Part shown: in pieces, positions 8,388 to 16,766 of the stretch
Numbering within the stretch: position 1 is the stretch's first letter
Layout: every line of letters starts with the position of its first letter
DNA from: a virus
Virus record (IMG/VR): IMGVR_UViG_3300032053_000002
Span: 44,752 to 108,751 of that record
Length of the DNA stretch: 64,000 nucleotides
Strand: one strand, 5' to 3'
Notes under the pieces: model-generated
What the model was told of the DNA's origin: nothing
Databases searched by the model: none
The model's input: only the letters and a program-made list of their open reading frames with translations
Translations under genes and position numbers: made by a program

Positions 8388-8416
8388 AATATACAAAAAA
8401 ATAGAATCATAGTCAA
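8388..8416 (-). promoter_or_regulatory. Sigma70-like promoter (class A)
   Basis: TTGACT (8411-8416), 17-nt spacer, TATATT (8388-8393), upstream of the zinc-ribbon gene and tRNA-Arg. Confidence 0.8.
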
Positions 8417-8419
8417 GTA

Positions 8420-8824
8420 TTATTTTGAAAATAATTCCGTTTGTATTCGCAAAACTTCATGTATCAAGTTCATTTTCGTAAATGACGGGCAATCTCTGGC
8501 ATGACACTCCGGAAAATTAAACGTTTTCTCCGCCGGATTCAAAATCGCGTCCGATGCTACTTTCCATCTGCTATCGAGTCGGCATACCTTTTCCGTAGAA
8601 ATGAGCGATACGATATTAAACAATTCTTCTGAGCCAAATTTTGATTTATCGAATATATGCACTATAACACTGCCCATATCAGGAATACCATGAGCGGATA
8701 CAATCCTATCATCTATACGATAAATCGACATCAATATTTCTATTTTCTGAGATCTTGTTTTTACTTCTTCTTCCGACACCTTTAACTTCTCCACATCGAG
8801 TTTACTACCTATAAATATATTCAA
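8420..8824 (-). CDS. Hypothetical protein
   Basis: A 134-residue soluble protein with no motif I recognise. Three Cys occur near the C-terminus (VCRLDSRW, ECHARDC). It follows the carboxypeptidase-like gene directly, with no gap. Confidence 0.65.
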   Translation of the reverse strand: MNIFIGSKLDVEKLKVSEEEVKTRSQKIEILMSIYRIDDRIVSAHGIPDMGSVIVHIFDKSKFGSEELFNIVSLISTEKVCRLDSRWKVASDAILNPAEKTFNFPECHARDCPSFTKMNLIHEVLRIQTELFSK

Positions 8825-9454
8825 TTATTTATTTTCCTCTATAATCATTTTTAAAAAGAAACGAACAAACTTTTTATTCATCGATACTCGTCTTTTAATT
8901 GGATTATATTTATATGTTTCCGTTGAGTATGCGTTTAAACTTCCGAATCTTCTGGCAAAAAAATCGCTCGAATCTCGATATTCTTTAGTTAGTGGCTGAT
9001 ATATGATTCCGACTTTATGTTGTCTGCAAAATTCTCTGAGATTGGATTCAACTGCTTCATTTTTGTTATCTAAACTCGACCATATAAAATCGTTAGCAGT
9101 ATCTTCGGCAATATGCTCATGCATATCTAAAAATATTTCCGGTTTATATTCTTTTATTATATCTTGTAATTCTTTCATAAATTTTAATTTTGTTCTCGCC
9201 CGATACTCACGATTTAAATTGAAATTTTCCTGAAGACCGTCGCGGGTTTTAATACCTGAATAAAATCTGTTTTCATCGGCGAATCCCTGTTTATTTAAAC
9301 AGGATATTATCCACACATCATTTTTTAATTTCTTAGTCAAAATGGATTCTATCGCTATAACCGGTGCTTTCTCGTCTCCATGAGAACCCGCTACAATAAA
9401 TAATCTTGGTTCTCCAAACTGATGTATTGTTACGCCGTTAGATAACCTCAGCAT
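8825..9454 (-). CDS. M14-type zinc carboxypeptidase / AstE-like enzyme
   Basis: A 209-residue protein with the metal ligands and active-site pattern of the M14/succinylglutamate desuccinylase group: AGSHGDE (HxxE, about H25 and E28), an Arg in NLNREYR, the third ligand in LDMHEHI (about H112), and a C-terminal catalytic-type Glu in YSTETYKYNP. The substrate is unknown; peptidoglycan peptide or small-molecule amide cleavage are both possible. Confidence 0.8.
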   Translation of the reverse strand: MLRLSNGVTIHQFGEPRLFIVAGSHGDEKAPVIAIESILTKKLKNDVWIISCLNKQGFADENRFYSGIKTRDGLQENFNLNREYRARTKLKFMKELQDIIKEYKPEIFLDMHEHIAEDTANDFIWSSLDNKNEAVESNLREFCRQHKVGIIYQPLTKEYRDSSDFFARRFGSLNAYSTETYKYNPIKRRVSMNKKFVRFFLKMIIEENK

Positions 9455-9463
9455 ATATTTTCC

Positions 9464-9607
9464 TTAACAGTTAGTTTTATATTTTTTTACTTTCCCCGAC
9501 CACCGCCGTACACATATCAGACACGTATTATTTATTTTTATTATTTTCCTAATCAGAAAACGTTTGTACACTTTTGAATTAGTTGTGTTTTTTATTGTTT
9601 CTTTCAT
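9464..9607 (-). CDS. Small basic protein
   Basis: A 47-codon frame from ATG 9607 to TAA 9464 filling the gap between two genes. The product is Lys/Arg-rich with one CLICVRRW block. A weak AAAGGG lies 14 nt upstream of the start. Confidence 0.4.
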   Translation of the reverse strand: MKETIKNTTNSKVYKRFLIRKIIKINNTCLICVRRWSGKVKKYKTNC

Positions 9608-9644
9608 CTTAATTTATTCGCCCTTTCCGAATTCTATAAACATA

Positions 9645-10118
9645 TTATTTCTTTAATATTTTAGTCGCCAGTTCTACCAGCTTTTCATTAAACCCATCCA
9701 ACATATTCGTATGTAAAACATTATCAGGAAAAAACGGCCAAATATCGTCAACATCGTCGTCTAATATCAGAAATGATTTCACGTTTTCCTTATTGTTTTC
9801 CAACCATTGTGATATTTCTTTCCCGCGAATATCTTCCCGAGTCTTTGGAGTGAGCCCAATAACTTCCCAATTAACATTCTTTTTTTCAAATAGTTGTTGA
9901 AAATAGTCAATCGTCTTCCCGTATCGCCAACTTGAAGATATTACGATTTTGGAATCAGTCAAAGAGATAAGTTTATTTAACGCGATAATACAATCATCGT
10001 CCAGAGATTGTAAATCCCTTTCATCACTGGATAACTTTTTATCCCGTAAATTTTCAATGCTCTTTCTAGTAACGAGAACCCCGTCTAGATCAAGAAAAAT
10101 AATGTTAAACTTTTCCAT
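9645..10118 (-). CDS. HAD-superfamily phosphatase of the RNA-repair type
   Basis: A 157-residue HAD protein: motif I FLDLDGVL (D10, D12), motif II VISSSWR (about 60-65) and motif IV-like LILDDDVDD (about 118-125). The compact form with SSSWR resembles the HAD domain found in multidomain RNA-repair proteins, where it removes end phosphates; that role is inference. The window also has RNA ligase and kinase genes. First gene after the promoter at 10124-10152. Confidence 0.8.
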   Translation of the reverse strand: MEKFNIIFLDLDGVLVTRKSIENLRDKKLSSDERDLQSLDDDCIIALNKLISLTDSKIVISSSWRYGKTIDYFQQLFEKKNVNWEVIGLTPKTREDIRGKEISQWLENNKENVKSFLILDDDVDDIWPFFPDNVLHTNMLDGFNEKLVELATKILKK

Positions 10119-10123
10119 ATACT

Positions 10124-10152
10124 AATATACCACCCCAGAAATTAACAGTCAA
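10124..10152 (-). promoter_or_regulatory. Sigma70-like promoter (class A)
   Basis: TTGACT (10147-10152), 17-nt spacer, TATATT (10124-10129), a few bases upstream of the HAD gene. Confidence 0.8.
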
Positions 10153-10179
10153 CCGAATCTTTAAAGATTGTGAAACCTT

Positions 10180-12168
10180 TCACGAGCGACGACTCTTATT
10201 TTTTAACCACTGAAATACCCTGTCCACGTTGATTGATTTTTCAAAAATTTCTTCTTTATGCCCGATTACAGAATAAACATATTCGTCAATTGTATTTTCG
10301 CCCAAAAGATAATAGATATTTACAGGATTTTGTTGACCTATCCTATGCAACCTATCTTCCGCTTGTGACAATAACGCCGGTGTCCACGGTAATTCAACAA
10401 ACGCAATCTTATCGCAAATTCTCTGTAATCCATCGATACCTATTCCGGCCGATTGCAGCGAACCGATGAAAATCTTTATATCTTTTTCAGCTATGAATCG
10501 GTTTATAGTGTCGCTAACTTCATTCGCCATCCCGCCATACAACATCACCGAACAATTTCTGTATTTATTAAAAAGATTTTCTATTATGTCGCGATGATGA
10601 GCGAAAATAACCAACTTATCAACTTGCTCCAAAGTATCGTCAACCCATTCGAATATCGCGTCCATTTTGTACGTCGCCGTGGCCTGTCGTAAGTATTCTA
10701 TTTTAACCATTTTTTCTGCGTATTCACTGCGAGTTGTTAGTTTTTCTTCAATCAACTCTTCTACTTCAATTTCAGATAGATTTTGTTTCTTTAACTTTTC
10801 TTCATACCAGTTTATAGAGTCATCTTCTACTTCTTTATATTTTTTGTAATCAGATAAAGGCAAATAAACTACCTGTTTTATCTTGTCTGGTAATTCCTTT
10901 AACACGTCTTTTTTCATTCGCCGAATCATACAGGATTTTCTTAGTTCGGTCTGCAACTCTTCTTCATTCGCGGAAGTGTATATCGTTCCGAAACCATTAA
11001 ATTGCGGCGGTGCATATCTGCGAATAAATCGTCTTTTCCCACCGAAGTGAGAATCCAAAACACCCAACAATTCCAACTGCGGCGCCAATTCTATTGTTCT
11101 ATTCAGGATAGGCGTTCCCGTTGTTAAAATGCGATATGAAACATTTTCAAAATATTTTAATATTGCTATTGTGCGCTGGGAGTTAGATGTTTTCAAATAA
11201 TGCGACTCATCTGCTATCAAACACTTCGGTTTTCTTATCATAAGTCTGTCGCCAACTTTGGAAATCATATTGTAACTAACCACGTAAATATCAGAGTTCG
11301 GAAAAACGCTGCTGTTGTCTATCTTTGATGCCGTCCGATGTGGAATCCAACTTTCTATTTCTCTCAACCAATTTCTCACAATCATGGCCGGAACAACAAT
11401 TACTGCGGGGTATAATTGGTGATATTCAATAATCGCCAATGCTTGAATTGTTTTTCCGAGACCCATTTCATCCGCGATTAAAATTCCGTTCCGATGTTTA
11501 GAATATTCGACGGCGACTTTCTGAAACGGATATAATCTCTCAAACATTCCTTTGAATTCATCTGATTCGTTTATAGATTCCATAGTTGACAGTATAAATA
11601 ATTTTTTTTGTTGACCTACCTCTATTTTAGCTTTATTTATCGCCTTCTCCATTTTCTTTTCGTCTATGTTATAACCGATCTCTTTAATTAGCGGATTGTT
11701 CAGCAGTTCTTCGAAAATGTTTTCATCACGTATTACAGTAAACCATAGCGGATCAGAATTCTGGCGATATTCGAATTGTAAGTCCAAATCTTCTTTGAAA
11801 AATTTAATTAACGGCTCGAACTTGTTTCGCGGAAGCCATGGTAAACGAATCTCTAATACGTTGTTATCGCCCATAATTTTTATTTCTATCGCCTGAAAAA
11901 CCGGTCGACTTTCGCCTCCGCTTTTTTCTTTTTGGTATTCTTCCAACGAATAATATTTTATTCCCAGACTTCTGAAATAATCATTGTACTTTATCAAAGA
12001 ATCGTTTAGTAATTTTATTATTTCGTAATCCTTTATTTTTCCGCGAAGTAAATGACTAAACAACATCAAATCCGGAGGAGAAATACCTGTTATTTTTCCT
12101 TTAGCGGCATAATCCAGGAGCAACTTTACGAATTTTACGATGTAGTGATTCTCAAAATTATTTGCCAA
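10180..12168 (-). CDS. SNF2-family DNA helicase/translocase
   Basis: A 662-residue protein with an N-terminal region of unknown fold (about 1-210) and a full SNF2 ATPase: Walker A DEMGLGKT (233-240), motif II DESH (near 317), motif III TTGTPILNR, and C-terminal motifs V/VI (SAGIGIDGLQ, QAEDRLHRIGQ). The layout resembles SMARCAL1-like annealing helicases. Translation most likely starts at TTG 12168, with GGAG about 9 nt upstream, overlapping the Nudix stop by 11 nt. Confidence 0.93.
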   Translation of the reverse strand: MANNFENHYIVKFVKLLLDYAAKGKITGISPPDLMLFSHLLRGKIKDYEIIKLLNDSLIKYNDYFRSLGIKYYSLEEYQKEKSGGESRPVFQAIEIKIMGDNNVLEIRLPWLPRNKFEPLIKFFKEDLDLQFEYRQNSDPLWFTVIRDENIFEELLNNPLIKEIGYNIDEKKMEKAINKAKIEVGQQKKLFILSTMESINESDEFKGMFERLYPFQKVAVEYSKHRNGILIADEMGLGKTIQALAIIEYHQLYPAVIVVPAMIVRNWLREIESWIPHRTASKIDNSSVFPNSDIYVVSYNMISKVGDRLMIRKPKCLIADESHYLKTSNSQRTIAILKYFENVSYRILTTGTPILNRTIELAPQLELLGVLDSHFGGKRRFIRRYAPPQFNGFGTIYTSANEEELQTELRKSCMIRRMKKDVLKELPDKIKQVVYLPLSDYKKYKEVEDDSINWYEEKLKKQNLSEIEVEELIEEKLTTRSEYAEKMVKIEYLRQATATYKMDAIFEWVDDTLEQVDKLVIFAHHRDIIENLFNKYRNCSVMLYGGMANEVSDTINRFIAEKDIKIFIGSLQSAGIGIDGLQRICDKIAFVELPWTPALLSQAEDRLHRIGQQNPVNIYYLLGENTIDEYVYSVIGHKEEIFEKSINVDRVFQWLKNKSRRS

Positions 12169-12589
12169 ATGCTTGCTCCAGTATAGGAAGATGCCTATAA
12201 AACATTTTTTTCTCGGCTTCTTCTTTGCTCAAAAACCCCGCCCAATCAACCTCTTCTTTTTGCAACAAATCACTCACAACAACCGGATATACAAATTCCG
12301 CGATTCGCGGATTAGTTATTTCAACTATGAAACAGAAAACTTTTTTATACACCTTTCCTTTTTTATCGGTATATTCTATAATAATTGGAACATCGGACTT
12401 TATCATACCCCTTGAAAATCGCACACCGATTTCTTCTTCCGTTTCGCGAATAGCGGCATCTATCACATCTTCACCGTTCTCTATTTCGCCTTTAGGAATC
12501 GAGTACGTCCCATTCCAGGATGCATTAGTCGGGTGGCATAACAAAATCTTATTATCGTAAATTATCGCGAGCCCGGCAGATTTTTTCAT
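12158..12589 (-). CDS. Nudix hydrolase
   Basis: A 143-residue protein with a clear Nudix box at residues 34-55 (GEIENGEDVIDAAIRETEEEIG; the metal-binding REtEEEIG part is intact). Members hydrolyse nucleoside diphosphates linked to other groups; the substrate is not predictable here. Its ATG overlaps the Thg1-like stop. Confidence 0.92.
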   Translation of the reverse strand: MKKSAGLAIIYDNKILLCHPTNASWNGTYSIPKGEIENGEDVIDAAIRETEEEIGVRFSRGMIKSDVPIIIEYTDKKGKVYKKVFCFIVEITNPRIAEFVYPVVVSDLLQKEEVDWAGFLSKEEAEKKMFYRHLPILEQAFGK

Positions 12590-13356
12590 TCCACTAACTC
12601 TCCGTCTTTTTTATAGATTATATTTTTTAGATAGTCGCGATTGTCGGCGAAAAACGGAACGTCATTATCAAGTACCCACTTTGACCTGAGAACTTTTTGC
12701 CCATCTTCGGTAACAATCTCATACATATATTTTTTTACGGTGAATCCCCACTTCTGAGCACTGGGTAATTCTTCCCACTTTTCACCTTTACCTTTTAATT
12801 CACACATTTCTCTTAACTCGTCAGAATTTTTATTCAGTAATACTTTTTGACTAAACATAGAATGCGCAAGAGATTGGATAGAATTTCTCTTTGCGTCAAA
12901 TTGTCGCCAGATGAAAATGTTTTCCACTTCGTTTAGCGGAACATTAAATACCCGACAATCAAAGTATGCCAGTGAGTTGGGAAGCGCAATCACACTGTTG
13001 AAATTGGCAGTAAAAATAGATGCGATTACAGAAGAAACCTTTTGAATATTTCCGCCAAACCACACCTGAGACTTTTCTCCACCCCAGACTCCACCACCCA
13101 TTAAAAATGTCGCTTCATCTGATTGACTATATGCCATAGCGACAGACCCAATTTCTTTACAAGTTTCAACCGCCGCGATTCCCATTGCAGTAGACAACGC
13201 CCAATCAAACGGCCGTTTGAACTCATTTTTTCCAACCCAGGTATGAAACGCTTTACCATCCACTCGAACAAAAATCGGAAGGTTCACGTCTAAATAGATT
13301 CTACTTTTTTCTTCGTACGCTTTTAGACGGTTTCCCATCTCGTCTTTTTTCTTCAT
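12586..13356 (-). CDS. Thg1-like 3'-5' RNA polymerase (tRNA 5'-end repair)
   Basis: A 256-residue member of the tRNA-His guanylyltransferase family: RVDGKAFHTW (31-40, metal-binding Asp33) and AYSQSDEATFL (75-85, Asp80), plus RNSIQSLAH. Bacterial and phage Thg1-like proteins repair truncated tRNA 5' ends by templated 3'-5' synthesis. The phage tRNA-His (33317) already encodes its G-1, so repair is more likely than G-1 addition (inference). ATG 13356 has AGAGGAA at good spacing. Confidence 0.92.
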   Translation of the reverse strand: MKKKDEMGNRLKAYEEKSRIYLDVNLPIFVRVDGKAFHTWVGKNEFKRPFDWALSTAMGIAAVETCKEIGSVAMAYSQSDEATFLMGGGVWGGEKSQVWFGGNIQKVSSVIASIFTANFNSVIALPNSLAYFDCRVFNVPLNEVENIFIWRQFDAKRNSIQSLAHSMFSQKVLLNKNSDELREMCELKGKGEKWEELPSAQKWGFTVKKYMYEIVTEDGQKVLRSKWVLDNDVPFFADNRDYLKNIIYKKDGELVE

Positions 13357-13558
13357 CAGAAATTTCCTCTTTTTTTGGATTATAGTTTATTTCTTTTATA
13401 TCATATTCGGAACAGGCTTTATCCGCAATTTTATATAACCTATTCCACTCTTCTTCAGTTTCAGTAGAAACACTATTCTTCTGTTTTTCTTTTCGATATT
13501 TTTCGCAAATTTTCGCGAACGCTGACAGACTATCCATTAGTTCCGAATGTTTAGTCAT
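13301..13558 (-). CDS. Hypothetical helical protein
   Basis: An 85-residue charged, mostly helical protein starting at ATG 13558, 5 nt after the zinc-ribbon stop. It ends KSVRRKK at a TAG stop inside the Thg1-like gene (56-nt overlap). No family recognised. Confidence 0.6.
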   Translation of the reverse strand: MTKHSELMDSLSAFAKICEKYRKEKQKNSVSTETEEEWNRLYKIADKACSEYDIKEINYNPKKEEISDEEKRRDGKPSKSVRRKK

Positions 13559-13562
13559 ATGA

Positions 13563-13745
13563 TTAGTATTTCTCGTTAAATACTTCGTCTTGACATTTCT
13601 GGCATAACCCACTTATCCGAAATTCTTTTTTCGGCAGTTCGTCGAGAAAATCATTCTCGTTTACTGGTTTTTTGCAAAATGGGCAAATACCAATATCCTT
13701 CAGTCCGGACTCGATAGGAAACAACACTTCAACAGGTTTAGACAT
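13563..13745 (-). CDS. Small zinc-ribbon protein
   Basis: A 60-residue protein with CPFCKK and CQKCQ pairs about 28 residues apart. A Shine-Dalgarno (AAGGAATTAAG) precedes ATG 13745. It is first in the unit that includes the Thg1-like, Nudix and SNF2 genes. Confidence 0.75.
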   Translation of the reverse strand: MSKPVEVLFPIESGLKDIGICPFCKKPVNENDFLDELPKKEFRISGLCQKCQDEVFNEKY

Positions 13746-13775
13746 TTCTTAATTCCTTATAATAACACATAATTA

Positions 13776-13804
13776 AATATACGAAAATAAAGTACATAAG
13801 TCAA
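13776..13804 (-). promoter_or_regulatory. Sigma70-like promoter (class A)
   Basis: TTGACT (13799-13804), 17-nt spacer, TATATT (13776-13781). It drives the zinc-ribbon/Thg1-like/Nudix/SNF2 unit. Confidence 0.85.
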
Positions 13805-13830
13805 CCGTTATTTTTAACACAAAAGGCGAC

Positions 13831-14436
13831 CTATTTATAAAGTTTTATTCTGATTACTTTATATCCCAAACTTTCTAAGTATTTTTGTTTTTCTATGTCT
13901 CGTTTTTTATAACTACCATCGAAATTAAAATGATGTTTTTCATCTATTTCTATTATTACTTTCTTTTCTTCATCAACCCCATCCGGCCAATAACCACCAA
14001 TACACTTTTCTCCACCATTTTCGGCATGCTGAAAATCACAACCGTGTCGTTTTCCATATTCGTCTATAAGTTTGCACGCGTTTTTATTATAATTAGGCAT
14101 TATTTGCCCGTATTTTTCTTTTATTTCTTTTATTCTTCTTATTCTACGAGATTTATTTAATTCACTTTGTTTTTTGTTCGCATATTCTTTTCCGTGTTTT
14201 TCTAACCACACATCATATACAGATCGACCATACATAGGATTTTTTTTACCTAATCTTCCCTTACTATTCTTTTCTCTAGATTCTAAACTTTTAGACGGAT
14301 GTTTATCTCCTTTAGCAATCATAGTTTTACTTATTTTTTCTCTAACTTCCAGACGTTTGGCCGGATTGTTATCTCCAAACATCTCTGGTCGTTTCTTACC
14401 AATCCAATATCCAATTCTTCTTTTTTTAATTTTCAT
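13831..14436 (-). CDS. Homing endonuclease-like protein (NUMOD3 repeats plus Vsr-like domain)
   Basis: A 201-residue protein. Residues 1-75 are repeated short basic motifs (GYWIGKKRPEMFGDNNPAK, GRLGKKNPMYG) typical of NUMOD3 DNA-binding repeats. The C-terminal part has GCDFQHAENGGEKCIGGYWPDGVD, then VIIEIDEKHHFN and a terminal LESLGYKVIRI, matching the Vsr/DUF559-type nuclease core. Ends TAG. Probably a mobile free-standing endonuclease. Confidence 0.82.
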   Translation of the reverse strand: MKIKKRRIGYWIGKKRPEMFGDNNPAKRLEVREKISKTMIAKGDKHPSKSLESREKNSKGRLGKKNPMYGRSVYDVWLEKHGKEYANKKQSELNKSRRIRRIKEIKEKYGQIMPNYNKNACKLIDEYGKRHGCDFQHAENGGEKCIGGYWPDGVDEEKKVIIEIDEKHHFNFDGSYKKRDIEKQKYLESLGYKVIRIKLYK

Positions 14437-14476
14437 TTTTTATCAACTTATCAAAGTTTTATTGTATTATATATGA

Positions 14477-14503
14477 AAATGGGTGATTAAAAATCACCCA
14501 TTT
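14477..14503 (-). terminator. Palindromic terminator hairpin
   Basis: A perfect 12-bp inverted repeat (AAATGGGTGATT, 3-nt loop) followed on the minus strand by TTTT. It ends the short transcript expected from the class B promoter at 14545-14573 and could also act on the plus strand. Confidence 0.65.
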
Positions 14504-14544
14504 AATGTAACTCGGAGGCATATAACGTAACCTATCTATCTATA

Positions 14545-14573
14545 ATTATACAATTTTATTAAAAATAAGTTCC
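14545..14573 (-). promoter_or_regulatory. Class B promoter (GGAACTT-N16-TATAAT)
   Basis: GGAACTT (14567-14573), 16-nt spacer, TATAAT (14545-14550). Only about 60 nt separate it from the terminator hairpin, so it may make a short RNA as well as feed the homing endonuclease gene. Confidence 0.65.
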
Positions 14574-14578
14574 ATTTT

Positions 14579-15385
14579 TTAGAATTTTTTTCCACAAGAT
14601 GGGCAATATGTTTCGTTTTTTCTGCGTCTCCGACCACAATCAGAACAATATTCCCGAACATCCTGAATAGTGGCTGGTTTCTGAGAAACTGGGAGTATTT
14701 GGAATTGAATGGAATATGCACAATAAGTATCGAAATCCAGATAAACACTATTAAATTCCTGATCAGATACAGACCCCTGTTCCACTCTTCCGGTTTCTAT
14801 TTCTGTTTTATCCATATAATCAATGGACGCAACACCAACACCAGAAGTGAGAGTTGTATTATTATAACAAGTGGTAGTAATGGAACTTGATAGACCGTCA
14901 TTCAGATTAGTATTTCCGGCGGTTGTATACCATGTATATTTAGGCCAGCAAGGATAATCGTCCCGTCTTTTTCTTCGTCCGCCACCGATGTAGATTGGGT
15001 TTATCGTTATCGATGATCGAATTTCTTTCTTTCTATAAAAAGAAATTTCCACCTTTCCATTGTTTCTAATAGCATTTGTTCTATCAGAATCTACGGAATA
15101 CGTTTCAAACTTGAAACGTCTTTTGTTTCCCTGATTGAGATCCGGGGTGTCTAAGTACACTCGTTCTCCAGGTCGTAAGACTAATCCCGCATCAGAAACC
15201 AACTCATCATTCAACTTAATTTTAGCGAGCCATGTTTCATTTGTTGGATTATCAAATTCTAATTGAAATTCCGTGTTGTTTTCCATAAAAAGTTTATTTC
15301 CCGGATAAACCTTAACACGATTTCTGTTTAATACGATGTGCGCATTTGGATAATTGCCGGATTCGGCATAAGATACATTAGTCAT
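14579..15385 (-). CDS. Beta-rich protein with C-terminal zinc ribbon
   Basis: A 268-residue protein from ATG 15385 (AAGGAGAT upstream). Residues 1-150 are strand-rich (HIVLNRNRVKVYPGNKLFM, EFQLEFDNPTNETWLAKIKL). A Thr/Ser/Asn-rich middle follows. The C-terminus is a clean zinc ribbon (YCSDCGRRRRKNETYCPSCG). Family not recognised; it neighbours TerC but shows no Ter-protein signature I can defend. Confidence 0.7.
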   Translation of the reverse strand: MTNVSYAESGNYPNAHIVLNRNRVKVYPGNKLFMENNTEFQLEFDNPTNETWLAKIKLNDELVSDAGLVLRPGERVYLDTPDLNQGNKRRFKFETYSVDSDRTNAIRNNGKVEISFYRKKEIRSSITINPIYIGGGRRKRRDDYPCWPKYTWYTTAGNTNLNDGLSSSITTTCYNNTTLTSGVGVASIDYMDKTEIETGRVEQGSVSDQEFNSVYLDFDTYCAYSIQFQILPVSQKPATIQDVREYCSDCGRRRRKNETYCPSCGKKF

Positions 15386-15503
15386 AGTAAATCTCCTTAT
15401 TATAGTTTGTTTGACTAAAACGTCCACCTTTTGATTCACGACTATTTTATAAATCGCTCCAAAGTCTTGACGGCTCTCAACCGATGAACTGACATTTATA
15501 TAT

Positions 15504-15532
15504 GTTATACTTTTTAGTGTATAAAAAGTTCC
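15504..15532 (-). promoter_or_regulatory. Class B promoter
   Basis: GGAACTT (15526-15532), 16-nt spacer, TATAAC (15504-15509). The leader to the start of the zinc-ribbon protein is about 115 nt; the gap 15386-15550 holds nothing else recognisable. Confidence 0.65.
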
Positions 15533-15550
15533 AATAGTAAATAGTAAAAA

Positions 15551-16462
15551 TTATATTTTTTTAGATTCTCTTTTCACAATAGACACTATAATAGAAATGA
15601 TTAAAATAAAAAGAATAAACAACAAGGTAATGATTATCGGAATCTTATACACCCAAATGAACATCATCTTTATTCCAATGAATATTAGAATGACAGAAAG
15701 ACCTACATATAAATAATCAAAAAGTCTCATAAATCCAGACAACGCAAAATAAAGAGCTCGAAGACCGAGTATAGCAAATATGTTGGATGTATATACTATA
15801 AAAGGATTCAATGTTATCGCTAAAACGGCCGGTATGGAATCTATCGCGAACACAATATCACTAGTTTCTATCACTATTAAAACTATAAGTAAAGGAGTCG
15901 CCATAATTTTGCCACTTCTCTTAATAAAAAAACTTTCTCGCTCATATTGCGGAGTGATTGAAATAAATTTTCTAGCAAATTTAACGATCGGGTTTCTTTC
16001 TACTTTAATACCCCTTTCTTTATTAGTCAATGTCTTAATCCCTGTTAATATAAGAAATCCGCCAAAAATATAGATTATCCATTGAAACTTGTTTATCAAA
16101 GTTATTCCCAATACAATAAAAATCGCTCTCATTATTAGTGCGCCGATAATACCCCAAAAGAGAACTTTGTGTTGATGACGAGTTTCAACCCTGAAATATG
16201 AAAAGATTATTAAAAAGACAAAAAGATTGTCGGCACTCAAAGATTTTTCTAAAAGATACGCAGTTAAAAATTCTAATGCGGCATCACTTCCAAACGAGAA
16301 ATAAATTATTATATTAAACATCAACGCCAAACTTATCCAAACAAGAGTCCAGACAATAGCTTCTTTTAGTTTTATTTCGTGGGATTTTTTATTAAAGATG
16401 CCCAAATCAATAAAGAGCATTAGAAAAACAAAAGCATTAAATAATATCCAATATAAGTACAT
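15551..16462 (-). CDS. terC: TerC/Alx-family integral membrane protein
   Basis: A 303-residue protein with about nine hydrophobic segments and both TerC signatures: EKSLSADNLFVFL (about 72-84) and ETSDIVFAIDSIPAVLA (about 200-216), carrying acidic intramembrane residues. Family members are linked to tellurite resistance and manganese export. No other certain ter gene is seen nearby, so the role in infection is unknown. Confidence 0.9.
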   Translation of the reverse strand: MYLYWILFNAFVFLMLFIDLGIFNKKSHEIKLKEAIVWTLVWISLALMFNIIIYFSFGSDAALEFLTAYLLEKSLSADNLFVFLIIFSYFRVETRHQHKVLFWGIIGALIMRAIFIVLGITLINKFQWIIYIFGGFLILTGIKTLTNKERGIKVERNPIVKFARKFISITPQYERESFFIKRSGKIMATPLLIVLIVIETSDIVFAIDSIPAVLAITLNPFIVYTSNIFAILGLRALYFALSGFMRLFDYLYVGLSVILIFIGIKMMFIWVYKIPIIITLLFILFILIISIIVSIVKRESKKI

Positions 16463-16764
16463 TATAATAGCAATTTTTCTTCATTAAAGTCATCAAAAAC
16501 TATATTTCCTGCGCTGAATTGCATCTTCCCATTCTTAAAGTATTTTATCCAATTATTATCAATGGTTTCGCCTTCAGCATACAAAATAAAAAGGTTCGCT
16601 GAATATTTTTTAGATAATTCTCGTAAATCTTTCTCGTGAGTTTCCCACAGTGATGGATTACCCTTTAATGCATATCTGGCTTCACTATTATTTTCTAATA
16701 GGTAGTCCATTATTTTCTGATCGAACGGTTCAATCTCCACTAAAAAAACGCAATATTTTCCCAT
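16462..16764 (-). CDS. Hypothetical protein
   Basis: A 100-residue soluble alpha/beta protein (KYCVFLVEIEPFD, NLFILYAEGETID). It shares one base with TerC and lies 2 nt after the large membrane protein. Function unknown. Confidence 0.65.
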   Translation of the reverse strand: MGKYCVFLVEIEPFDQKIMDYLLENNSEARYALKGNPSLWETHEKDLRELSKKYSANLFILYAEGETIDNNWIKYFKNGKMQFSAGNIVFDDFNEEKLLL

Positions 16765-16766
16765 AC

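Noticed and set aside
12173-12560. Plus-strand frames over the Nudix gene
   Set aside because: Antisense to an intact Nudix box and coupled gene order; no support.
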